Shown here in pieces: positions 1-6,804 of a stretch of 64,000 nucleotides of DNA (position 1 is its first letter; every line of letters begins with the position of its first letter). The stretch covers positions 16,775-80,774 of the forward strand of contig NZ_JAGGOS010000027.1 of assembly GCF_018614205.1 (NCBI RefSeq), in the 5' to 3' direction. The position numbers were made by a program, and so were the translations under genes. The notes under the pieces are model-generated. The model was not told the origin of the DNA. It worked only from the letters and a program-made list of their open reading frames with translations, and did not search any database. This DNA is from Streptomyces sp. ISL-36 (GTDB lineage Bacteria > Actinomycetota > Actinomycetes > Streptomycetales > Streptomycetaceae).

Positions 1-302
1 TCAAACTCGGCCAGCGACAGGAGCCCGCAGTAGCCCTCCGGCGGGTTCGGGAAGCCGGGAACCGGGATAAGACGGACCGACTCGGGTTCCCGTAGTTCTC
101 GCCGAAAGAACAAAGAAATAGGCCCTGACCTGGGGCGATGCTGAGCTACGCGGGCCGCTTGGGCCTGCCCTGGAACGTTGGCGACCTGCTGGACGATACA
201 GTTCCCGGAGTCGTACATTTCGGGTATGAGCTCGTCCTGGCGGGGTTCGAGTTTGGGCTTCTGCTCACAGGTACCGGCGTGGGCAGCGGCGAGGCCGTCC
301 AT
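1..302 (-). CDS. Hypothetical protein, C terminus beyond the left edge
   Basis: The minus strand is open from an ATG at 302 to the window edge, giving about 100 residues with no stop. Third codon positions are mostly G or C and the composition is protein-like, with a segment around residues 80-92 reading RLIPVPGFPNPPE. An in-frame TGA lies two codons before the ATG, so the start is well bounded. I do not recognise the family. The opposite strand is also open here, but in a poorer codon frame, and I treat that as a shadow. The real length cannot be seen. Confidence 0.5.
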   Translation of the reverse strand, partial: MDGLAAAHAGTCEQKPKLEPRQDELIPEMYDSGNCIVQQVANVPGQAQAARVAQHRPRSGPISLFFRRELREPESVRLIPVPGFPNPPEGYCGLLSLAEF

Positions 303-305
303 CGT

Positions 306-470
306 TCACTCGGCCATCAGCGCGTGCCCGAACTCGGCGATGCGCCGAGGATCTGGAACGGCACCCACTCGGCGGTGACACGCGAGGGCGGACACGCCTC
401 TACGGCCCAGACGGCAAGGGGTTGTTTTTCCCGCCCTGTCGGCCGCACGCAACGCGTTGACCAACAATCA
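306..470 (-). pseudogene. Frameshifted remnant upstream of the left-edge gene
   Basis: Two adjacent minus-strand frames both look coding. Upstream the frame contains VTAEWVPFQILG. After about position 355 the coding signal moves one frame and reads RIAEFGHALMAE before a TGA at 306-308. One missing base would explain the switch, so this is either a small broken gene or a sequencing error. The stop sits three bases before the ATG of the left-edge gene, as expected for a former operon neighbour. The family is unknown and the upstream limit is a guess. Confidence 0.3.
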
Positions 471-494
471 CATGAAGAAGGGCAAGGGTTTGCG

Positions 495-1214
495 ATGGAT
501 AGCCGGCACACGATCAAACCATGCCGAATCACGTGGTGGTCCGAGGTCTGCCCCGAGAAGATTTACCACGACGTGCGCTTCGTCGAATTCTGGGACGGAA
601 AGGCGATGAGTCCAGAATGTGACATAGTCAGAAAGTATCGGGCAGCATGGAAGGTAAAACTGGGCTATGAGCTGAAGGATTACCATGTTCACATCACCCA
701 GATAGAAGAGCTGCTGGGCGAAGAGGGTGCGGTCCATGCCCACCACGAAGCCGAACGCTGGAGTAGCCATCTCGGAACTATCGTCACAACGGAAGTATCC
801 GACCGCGAGTTTGCCAAACGCCAGCTCAATAAAACCGAGGGGAAGCTCAAGGAAGCCGAGCAGAAGCTCAAAGGGGCCCTAGACCGCAATGGCAAGCTTA
901 TGAGCCGACTCTACGATGCCGAGCAAAAGATTCAGAGAGAGACCTGGGCGCGCCAAAGCGCGGAGCAGAAGCTGAAGGAAGCCGAGCAGAAGCTGAAGAA
1001 GTTTGAAGCCGAAGAGGAACGCGAACGCGAAGCCGAACGCAAGGCTCTGTACGAGCAGACATCGGAACGCAAGTACGAACCCTCCATCCCGTACGGCCGT
1101 ACCGGCATGATGGGTGGCGTAGCGGAGAGGGCCCGGCAGGAGATCGAAAACGCCCGCCTGCGACAGCTGTCCACTGACGCCCACTACAACCCGTACCGGG
1201 ACCCAGGTTACTGA
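495..1214 (+). CDS. Coiled-coil protein of unknown function
   Basis: This is a 239-residue protein if translation starts at the ATG at 495. The longer frame back to 138 overlaps the left-edge gene and is poorly coding. Residues 1-100 contain several Trp and Tyr and look globular. Roughly residues 105-190 are charged heptad-like sequence with the motif KLKEAEQKLK twice and shorter copies, strongly suggesting a coiled coil; the repeat is also visible in the DNA near 842-872 and 967-1000. The C terminus is Pro/Tyr-rich. G+C is lower than in the neighbours, which fits acquired DNA. No enzyme motif is seen. Confidence 0.6.
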   Translation: MDSRHTIKPCRITWWSEVCPEKIYHDVRFVEFWDGKAMSPECDIVRKYRAAWKVKLGYELKDYHVHITQIEELLGEEGAVHAHHEAERWSSHLGTIVTTEVSDREFAKRQLNKTEGKLKEAEQKLKGALDRNGKLMSRLYDAEQKIQRETWARQSAEQKLKEAEQKLKKFEAEEEREREAERKALYEQTSERKYEPSIPYGRTGMMGGVAERARQEIENARLRQLSTDAHYNPYRDPGY

Positions 1215-1636
1215 TCTAACGTTTCAACCCAACGAGCCACCGACTTCAGAGCAACGGGCGAGGTCAGGCTACTCCGCTTCTTTTCCGACGAGCACTACCG
1301 GAGCTTTCTTCAGCCCGACTGTTGATCGGTCGGACGAAGTGAGAAAGCTTCAGAATCCCGAAGTTCGCAGAGCCACACAGTACCCGAAGGATGACTGACC
1401 CCCCTGGCCGCGGGCCCGTGGGGCTCAATGAGGTTCAGAGGAACTCGCTGGATGTCGCATAACTGCGACACCGCCCGAACGTCAGCCAACCTCTGGCGTT
1501 AGTTCGGAGAAGGCATGTAAGGCAACTTGCCCTCGGGGCTCGGCTCGTGCCTGACAGATATCACCGAGTTGTTAAGGTGCGTCTGGCATGTTCGGGACGT
1601 CGACACCGACATCCAGTCGTACCATTTTACCCATGA
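1215..1636. other. Intergenic stretch with no recognisable gene
   Basis: About 420 bases of relatively AT-rich sequence. Short open frames occur on both strands but none has convincing codon bias, a ribosome binding site or a recognisable product. No tRNA-like fold or strong repeat was found by eye. Confidence 0.5.
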
Positions 1637-2104
1637 ATGGTCGACATGGAATGCTTGCCGCTCTCTATCGGCGCGTTCGCATTCGGCGGGGTCGCCTGTG
1701 ATTCCGGAGCCGAAACGGCCAATCCTGTACGGACACAAGAGACTGAGGCGTCGGCTCCAACCACTCCCGCTCCCGCCGACAAACAGACGCGGTCGGCAAC
1801 GCCGTCGCTGAAGCCGGGCAACGAGCGAGAGGAACTCAAGAGCTTCGAGATCGATGACTCAAGGGCGTTCGGGGCCGACCGCATCTGGGTCGTGTGGACG
1901 GTCGTCAACAGCACTTCGCGGAAGGCGAACTACACGTGGGAGTGGGAGGCCGTCGACACGCATGGTGTCCGCGTCGCCAAGGGAACTGAGCTCGCTATTG
2001 GTGTGCGGCCGGGGGAGAAGACCATCGGCGGCTCCCCCACCACCCTTGAGACCGCTGATGTGAAACTGCGCATCACGAAGTTCGACCGCACGGCCGCCCC
2101 GTGA
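1637..2104 (+). CDS. Putative small lipoprotein
   Basis: A 155-residue protein. The ATG at 1637 is the first possible start because a TGA lies immediately upstream in frame. A short hydrophobic segment at residues 7-20 ends in FGGVAC, which resembles a lipobox with Cys21 as the lipidated residue; the usual positively charged n-region is missing, so lipidation is not certain. A Thr/Pro-rich linker follows to about residue 60. The rest, with VWTVVNSTSRKANYTWEWE in its centre, looks like a beta-sandwich of the kind found in secreted DUF-type domains. The family is not identified. Confidence 0.55.
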   Translation: MVDMECLPLSIGAFAFGGVACDSGAETANPVRTQETEASAPTTPAPADKQTRSATPSLKPGNEREELKSFEIDDSRAFGADRIWVVWTVVNSTSRKANYTWEWEAVDTHGVRVAKGTELAIGVRPGEKTIGGSPTTLETADVKLRITKFDRTAAP

Positions 2105-2167
2105 ACGGCTTCAACGTGGCCCGCTGGCTCGCCCGCGAGTGCGGGCTGGTCTAGAGATCGGGCGGAC

Positions 2168-2203
2168 GTGTGGGAAACGTTTCACCCGAAACGTTTCCCA
2201 CAC
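2168..2203. promoter_or_regulatory. Perfect 16-bp inverted repeat with 4-base loop
   Basis: Arms at 2168-2183 and 2188-2203 are perfect reverse complements. Each arm contains GAAACGTTTC, which is itself palindromic. It lies between the lipoprotein gene and the thioredoxin-like gene. It could be a terminator without a T-tract or a double operator; the CG-centred palindrome is typical of LacI-type operators. The sequence alone does not decide. Confidence 0.5.
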
Positions 2204-2342
2204 ATGCCCTACCTGCCTGCACTCCTGATCGTGCGCCTGACCTGCATGGTGACCTTTCACCCCCTAAACAACGGTCCGCCGATAACCCCTGTACCGATGT
2301 TCCCGAGGCCGCAACGGCGCCACAGCGAGCGATCCTGGAGAC

Positions 2343-2657
2343 ATGGAGATCGAGGTCCTGGTCGTACCCGACTGCCCCCACCAGCAGCTCGCCGAGAAGC
2401 GACTGCGGCAGGCCCTACAGGCCGCCGGGCTGTCCGACACCGGCATCACCATCCGGGTGATCGCCGACCAGGCCGAGGGCGAGCGGTCCGGCTTCACCGG
2501 CTCCCCGACGATCCTGATCGACGGCCGCGACCCCTTCGCCGAACCGGACGCCCCACCGTCGCTGTCCTGCCGGATCTACCGAACCTCCTCCGGCCCGGCC
2601 GGAGCCCCCGGTACCGATCAGCTCCGCCGGGCCCTCGAAGCCGCCGTCGGCCGCTGA
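2343..2657 (+). CDS. Small thioredoxin-like protein
   Basis: A 104-residue protein whose N terminus reads EIEVLVVPDCPH, a beta strand leading to a single Cys where thioredoxins carry CxxC. Residues 55-65 read SGFTGSPTILIDG, which matches the cis-proline and following strand of thioredoxin-fold proteins. A second Cys sits near residue 79 in SLSCRIY. Related small actinobacterial proteins are annotated as thioredoxin-family or alkylmercury-lyase-associated. The role is probably thiol redox chemistry; the substrate is unknown. The ATG at 2343 follows a GGAG at 2336-2339, which is close for a ribosome binding site. Confidence 0.65.
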   Translation: MEIEVLVVPDCPHQQLAEKRLRQALQAAGLSDTGITIRVIADQAEGERSGFTGSPTILIDGRDPFAEPDAPPSLSCRIYRTSSGPAGAPGTDQLRRALEAAVGR

Positions 2658-2694
2658 ACCTGACGGCCCGGGTGCCCGGGCGTACGGTGAAGAC

Positions 2695-3150
2695 GTGGCC
2701 GTGACCAGCCCGGGCCCCGTAGAGACGGGGGCGGGCGAGGAAGACGTACGCCGGTGCCGTCAGTGCGGCAGGCCGCTTCGGGCCGGCGCCTGGGCAGGCG
2801 CGTTTCTGCGGCCGGGCGTGCAAGGCCGCGGCGCGCAGGGCGCGCGCCCACCGTGCCGAGGCGGTCGCGATCGGGTTCGCCATCATCCTCGACGGTCATG
2901 GGGCCGAGGGCGCACGGGCCTGCCCGGTGTGCGGGAAGCACTTCGTCCCAGGTCATCCCCGGCGGCGGGATCAGAAGTACGACAAGCCGTCCTGCCGTCG
3001 GCGGCCTGGAGGGAGCGGGTCCGCGAAGACGTCACCGCGCAGCGGGTACGTGAAGCCGCCAACAAGGCCGCCGTCATGAACAAGTCCGATTCGCTGGCCA
3101 GCGCGACCACGGCCCGGGCCGTCGAGCCCCCCGCGACGCCGCCGCCGTGA
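2695..3150 (+). pseudogene. Zinc-finger-like protein with two compensating frameshifts
   Basis: The start and end of this reading frame look coding (VRRCRQCGRPL near the N terminus, AAWRERVREDVTAQRV near the C terminus), but between about 2795 and 3000 the good coding signal lies one frame over. That frame contains RFCGRACKAAARRARAHRA and CPVCGKHF, with a final Cys in KPSCRRR. Joined together the three pieces make a sensible Cys-rich zinc-binding protein of about 150 residues. One indel near 2795 and an opposite one near 3000 would explain it; either the gene has decayed or the assembly has paired errors. Its TGA overlaps the GTG of the next gene, as in an operon. Confidence 0.5.
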
Positions 3151-3512
3151 ACTGGCCGCGCCGGGGACGGCCCCGGACGATCCGGTCCTTCGCCCACATC
3201 CCGTACGGCACCCCGCTGGTATGGCAGGCCGCGTGGCTCTACAAGCACGCGTGGCGCCTGGCCCAGCGCGAGCGCGGTGACGCCGGCACGGTCGACGACG
3301 CCCTCGCGGTGCTCGCTCTGACCACGAACCTCTACCACTCCGCCCGATGGGACGGTGTCCGCCAGGCCGTGCGGACCGGCGCCACCGTCGAGGAGGTCGC
3401 CTTCGCCCTCGGTATGTCCATCCACGACGCCCGCGACCTCGTACGGCGGATCGAGGAGCGCGACCGGGATCTCAAGCAGTACCGCGAGCGGCAGGCGAAC
3501 GCTGGTACGTGA
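3147..3512 (+). CDS. Small HTH-like protein
   Basis: A 121-residue protein with a GTG start overlapping the preceding stop (GTGA), so it is probably translationally coupled. It is helical and rich in Arg and Trp. Residues 76-105 (VRTGATVEEVAFALGMS, then a second helix) resemble a helix-turn-helix. The family is not recognised. DNA binding is an inference from the HTH-like segment only. It ends 35 bases before the convergent minus-strand gene cluster. Confidence 0.6.
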   Translation: MNWPRRGRPRTIRSFAHIPYGTPLVWQAAWLYKHAWRLAQRERGDAGTVDDALAVLALTTNLYHSARWDGVRQAVRTGATVEEVAFALGMSIHDARDLVRRIEERDRDLKQYRERQANAGT

Positions 3513-3547
3513 CTCCGGCCCGCTGGGCGCGCAGAGTGGGTGACGCG

Positions 3548-3859
3548 CTACTTCACCAGGCCGTGATCGGCGACGGCCGCCAGGAACTCCTTCGTCTGCA
3601 CCACCGGCGTCCCCCGCAAAGGCGGAGACGACGGCGGCGAGCCATCCAGAGCCGAGTACCTCGCGGACACCCGGTCGACCGCGGCCCGCATCTGCCGCTG
3701 CCGGTGCTCCTCCACGACCCGCGCGTACGGCTCCGGGATCTCACGCGAGTCGTGGATGCCGATGATCGTCGTTGCGCCTTTCCGACCGCCTGCAAAGCCG
3801 TACGTACCGAACGTCCAGCCCGGCTGACGCGCCGCCTTGCGCAACGCGGCCCGGATCAA
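3548..3859 (-). CDS. Hypothetical protein, last gene of a short-gene chain
   Basis: About 103 residues. The only start upstream of the coding signal is a TTG at 3859 that overlaps the TGA of the preceding 27-residue frame (TTGA). The middle contains ATTIIGIHDSREIPEPY, a conserved-looking beta segment; the rest is charged and helical. No family is recognised. The preceding frame carries coding signal too, so the true gene could be longer with a frameshift near 3857. Confidence 0.5.
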   Translation of the reverse strand: MIRAALRKAARQPGWTFGTYGFAGGRKGATTIIGIHDSREIPEPYARVVEEHRQRQMRAAVDRVSARYSALDGSPPSSPPLRGTPVVQTKEFLAAVADHGLVK

Positions 3860-3939
3860 GCCCAGACCGCCCAGTTGCTCGCCGTCCCGCTCGGCACGTG
3901 CACCTGGAACGTCCCGTGGTCTCGGTGACCGGTCGGCAC
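3856..3939 (-). CDS. Very short frame of 27 residues
   Basis: A GTG at 3939 lies three bases after the TGA of the upstream gene, and the frame ends with a TGA overlapping the next start. The protein has a clear beta-strand pattern (TFQVHVPSG, then NWAVWA) and G/C-rich third positions. It could be a genuine small gene, or the N-terminal part of the following gene separated from it by a one-base frameshift. Both readings fit. Confidence 0.35.
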   Translation of the reverse strand: MPTGHRDHGTFQVHVPSGTASNWAVWA

Positions 3940-3942
3940 GGG

Positions 3943-4221
3943 TCAGTCGGTGCCGTCGGTCCCGCTCGTCGCGCGGGCGCCGGCGCCGAGGGTGCGGCGC
4001 CTGCTCGGGGCGGGGGTGGGATGGGGGCTGAACACTCCGCGCTCGCGCAACTCGTCGAGGGCGAGGAAGCGGTCGCCTGGGATGACGTCGTGCAGGTCGG
4101 CGTCGGTGGCGCCGACGCGGGCGGCGTTCTCCTGCCCGGGGCCCAGGGTGCGGCGGTTCACGTGCTCATCGTACGGCGAAGGGACCGGACGGACCGGCTG
4201 GGTGTCCGGCCCTCTCGTCAC
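3943..4221 (-). CDS. Hypothetical protein
   Basis: 92 residues from a GTG at 4221 overlapping the upstream TGA. A start at the GTG encoding VNRRTLGPG, about 20 codons in, is also possible. The conserved-looking core reads DVIPGDRFLALDELRERGV and could be a helix-turn-helix-free regulatory or plasmid-maintenance peptide. The C terminus is Pro/Arg-rich and probably disordered. The function is unknown. Confidence 0.5.
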   Translation of the reverse strand: MTRGPDTQPVRPVPSPYDEHVNRRTLGPGQENAARVGATDADLHDVIPGDRFLALDELRERGVFSPHPTPAPSRRRTLGAGARATSGTDGTD

Positions 4222-4592
4222 GTCGCGGGCAGCTGCTCGACGAGCGGGAGGAGGCGGTCAAGTGCCTGTCGGCAGTTCGCCGCCGTGCGGACGGCGGCCT
4301 CCCTCGCGGCGATGGGCGCCTGCACGGGGATCTGCGCCGACGCGTAGAACGTGAGGTCGTTGAGCGCGTCGGCCCGTGCCTGCGCGGGGAGGTCGAGGAG
4401 GTCGCACTCCTCGACGGTGAACTCCCCATACCTGATCGCCAGCATCGCGCGGAGGGACGGCCAGACCTCCTCTTGGGCAATGCAGGCGAACACGACGTTC
4501 TTCTTCGTCTCCGCGGACACGTTGGGCATGTCGACGATCCGCGGGACCTGCTTCTCCGGCTTACGCGGCTTGCGCGCCTTCTCCCGGCCCAT
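4218..4592 (-). CDS. Hypothetical helical protein
   Basis: A 124-residue protein. The ATG at 4592 is preferred over an upstream one because GGAGGGAAG lies just before it, inside the end of the preceding gene. The N terminus is basic (MGREKARKPRKPEKQ) and the remainder is predicted helical, with ECDLLDLPAQARADALND in the middle and four Cys in total, too scattered for a zinc finger. Spacing and overlaps place it in the same transcript as its neighbours. The family is unknown. Confidence 0.6.
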   Translation of the reverse strand: MGREKARKPRKPEKQVPRIVDMPNVSAETKKNVVFACIAQEEVWPSLRAMLAIRYGEFTVEECDLLDLPAQARADALNDLTFYASAQIPVQAPIAAREAAVRTAANCRQALDRLLPLVEQLPAT

Positions 4593-4594
4593 CG

Positions 4595-4984
4595 CTACTT
4601 CCCTCCGCTGGTCGTACCGGACAGGTGCCTGCACCCGCCGGGTCCGAGGCCCCGTCGTCGAGGCCGGGCTCGACGGGGCACTGGGACCTCGACCGGGGCC
4701 GGCTCCTCGCCGGGAATCTCCTCCTCGCTGCCGAGCGGGAGGCCGAGCAGACGGCGGAGCTCCTTGAGGTTGTAGCCGGTCGGCATGATGTAGAGGGCGG
4801 CGTCCGGGTGGGAGCTCTGGAGCGCGATGAGGACGGTCTCGGCCACCTCGATCGCGTCCTCGGCCGCGTCCTTGCTCCAGCTCGGGGTGCCGGCGGTGAG
4901 GTCGTAGAGCTCGGCGGCCTGGTCGGCCACGGCGGCGGCCTTCTCGACGACGCCCGGCGCGGCGGTCTCTGGCAGGGGGTTCAT
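4595..4984 (-). CDS. Hypothetical helical protein
   Basis: 129 residues from the ATG at 4984, chosen because the coding signal begins there (NPLPETAAPGVVEKAAAVA) and a weak GAGCAGGG precedes it. The frame stays open upstream, but as Pro/Arg-rich low-quality sequence overlapping the neighbour. Residues 1-85 are Ala/Glu-rich helices; residues 86-100 read MPTGYNLKELRRLLGL. It ends in a basic Gly-rich tail. Its stop is two bases from the next start. Unknown function. Confidence 0.55.
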   Translation of the reverse strand: MNPLPETAAPGVVEKAAAVADQAAELYDLTAGTPSWSKDAAEDAIEVAETVLIALQSSHPDAALYIMPTGYNLKELRRLLGLPLGSEEEIPGEEPAPVEVPVPRRARPRRRGLGPGGCRHLSGTTSGGK

Positions 4985-5126
4985 GCCCTGCTCAACGAGT
5001 GGACGGGGCACGGGGCTACGCGGCGGCCGGGGCGGGACCTCGGGCGGCGGGAACTCAGCCTGGGAGGCCAAGCACGACCGGGACGCTTTCAGGGAGGTCT
5101 GGGGGGCGCTTCCGATCTGCCGCTCT

Positions 5127-6404
5127 TCAGCTCTGTCGGCCGAACCAGCGCCGCAGGCCTCGCCGACGGGCGGGCGGGGCAGCTGGCCGCGGGGGGATCG
5201 GCGGATCCGGTGGCATCGGCGGTAGCGCTGGCGCTGTGGGCTGCGGCGGGGCCTCCGGCATCGGCTCGGCTGCTGGTGAGGGTTGGGCCGGGGGGTCGAC
5301 GCGGCTGGCTCGAGTTTCGATGACAGGTTCCTCACGCGGGCTCGCGGGAGCGGGCGCTGAGGTGGACTCGCCGACAAAGCCAGCCAGCGGTTCGGGCGGG
5401 ACAAGAGGCGGCGTGGTCGGCGCGGCCGGTGCCGCCGGGCGCTGCTTTTCGATGCGTCGCTTGCGGGCTTCCGTCTGAACGATGACTCGCTGGCGTGCAG
5501 TGGTGGGGGGTGGGCTGGACGGTTCGGTGAGCTGGCCGGTGCCCTCATCGGTTGTCCAGTAGGCGACTTGCCAGTGATGTTCGGCGAACAGTCTCAGCTG
5601 AGGGGTGAAGCCGCCGTCGAAGATGCTCCAGTCACCGACGGCCAGGACGTGAGTGCCGACAGCGAGCGGGCGGATGAGGGTGTCGAAGTTCGAGCGCAGC
5701 AGGATGTGGAAGCGTTCGTCGTCGGCGGGAACGTTGACCGCGAGTGTGGCGTAGGGGCGGTCGTTCTTGTCACGAGTGATGCGTTGGACGGTGCCCTGTA
5801 GGGCGATCGGGTGGGCACTTGTCTTCCCCGTGCGTAGTCGCTGGTACAGCGCGGCGTAGGACGGCTCTGTGGGCCCGTAGCAGAAGCTGCTCCACGCTAT
5901 GGGCCGTTGCCCGTGGGGCTTGGCCCGGAAGCGATCCACTGTGTTCGGGTCGAAGCCGTGCATCTGCAGGAAGCGGGCGATCTTCGCGGCACTGGTGATG
6001 GCTGGTGGCAGGTAGGGCCGCACGGTGGTGGTGTCGCGCTTGCGGACTGGGCCGTCGGGGCCCATCTCATCGTCCGGGGGCGTGAAGGGCGGCATCGCGT
6101 CGATTCGCTCAGGCAGCTCGAGGCGGAGGATGCCCTGGTCTGTGACGTGGGCCAGGCCGTGGGAGCCGTGGGCGATGCCACGGATGAACTCGGTGGGGTT
6201 CAGGGCGCATCGGGGCTGGTGAAGTGTTCCCTTGAGCAGGCGGAAGAGGTTCGGCACGTTCTTGTAGCCGCGGACCGGGCCGACGGCGCTGTCACAGAAC
6301 TCGCAGATTAGCGGGCGTCTGAACGTCTCGGGTACGGGTCCGATCTCGTCAGCGGAAACGAGTCGGCCCGGACCATTCGGACGCTTCTCCCGTGCGTTCT
6401 TCAT
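5127..6404 (-). CDS. Conserved hypothetical protein with Cys cluster and proline-rich tail
   Basis: 425 residues. The N-terminal part carries CEFC at residues 34-37 and a later Cys at about 66 in QPRCAL, possibly a metal site. Residues 80-290 appear to be one globular domain with strongly coding third positions, ending around HWQVAYW. From about 290 to 415 the sequence is Pro/Ala-rich and disordered, finishing with a basic aromatic tail (RRWFGRQS). Similar proteins occur on Streptomyces plasmids and integrative elements, but I know of no assigned function. It is the first gene of the short-gene chain and starts 22 bases after the DUF192 gene ends. Confidence 0.7.
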   Translation of the reverse strand: MKNAREKRPNGPGRLVSADEIGPVPETFRRPLICEFCDSAVGPVRGYKNVPNLFRLLKGTLHQPRCALNPTEFIRGIAHGSHGLAHVTDQGILRLELPERIDAMPPFTPPDDEMGPDGPVRKRDTTTVRPYLPPAITSAAKIARFLQMHGFDPNTVDRFRAKPHGQRPIAWSSFCYGPTEPSYAALYQRLRTGKTSAHPIALQGTVQRITRDKNDRPYATLAVNVPADDERFHILLRSNFDTLIRPLAVGTHVLAVGDWSIFDGGFTPQLRLFAEHHWQVAYWTTDEGTGQLTEPSSPPPTTARQRVIVQTEARKRRIEKQRPAAPAAPTTPPLVPPEPLAGFVGESTSAPAPASPREEPVIETRASRVDPPAQPSPAAEPMPEAPPQPTAPALPPMPPDPPIPPRPAAPPARRRGLRRWFGRQS

Positions 6405-6425
6405 CTACTGCCCCGCTCCGGATGA

Positions 6426-6788
6426 TCAGTGGTCGATGGACAGCTGCACGCCGGGGTGGATGCTCCAACGGGCGAGGGCGCCGGCCTCGGTCTCCAGAAC
6501 ATGGCGGGCGCGCCAGCGGGGCATTCCGATGCGGTTGGGCTTCATCGTGTGGACGTCGGCGACCCGCAGTTGCCTATCGAGGTACGCGACGTCGATGGCG
6601 AAGCGCATGCGCAGGGTGTGAATACTGCTGGACGGCGTGATCAGGATCGCTCCGTCAATGCCGTCTCGGCCCAGTAGCCCGCGGGTGCGGGCTCTGGGCG
6701 AGGCGGCGATCTCCAGCGGCACCCGGTGGCCGGGCACCACGCACAGGCGGGCTGGCCCGTCGTACAGCTCGGTCGTCGCAGTGGGCAC
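6426..6788 (-). CDS. DUF192 family protein
   Basis: 120 residues. The pattern R-x-R-G-L-L-G-R, then ALILITPSSSIHTLRMRF-like sequence (here AILITPSSSIHTLRM) and VAYLD is the DUF192 signature. Family members are small beta-barrel proteins, often secreted or found next to pilus and secretion genes; their biochemical role is not established. No signal peptide is visible. It lies 16 bases after the LysM-BTAD gene and is probably the last gene of the Tad transcript. Confidence 0.85.
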   Translation of the reverse strand: MPTATTELYDGPARLCVVPGHRVPLEIAASPRARTRGLLGRDGIDGAILITPSSSIHTLRMRFAIDVAYLDRQLRVADVHTMKPNRIGMPRWRARHVLETEAGALARWSIHPGVQLSIDH

Positions 6789-6804
6789 GCTGGAGTCCTT
6801 TTCG

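Noticed and set aside
5106..5130. Resemblance to a sequencing adapter (CTTCCGATCT followed by GCCGCTCTTC)
   Set aside because: Only parts match the adapter, with mismatches in the flanking bases, and the sequence continues the expected end of a well-coding gene on the minus strand. A chance similarity is more likely.
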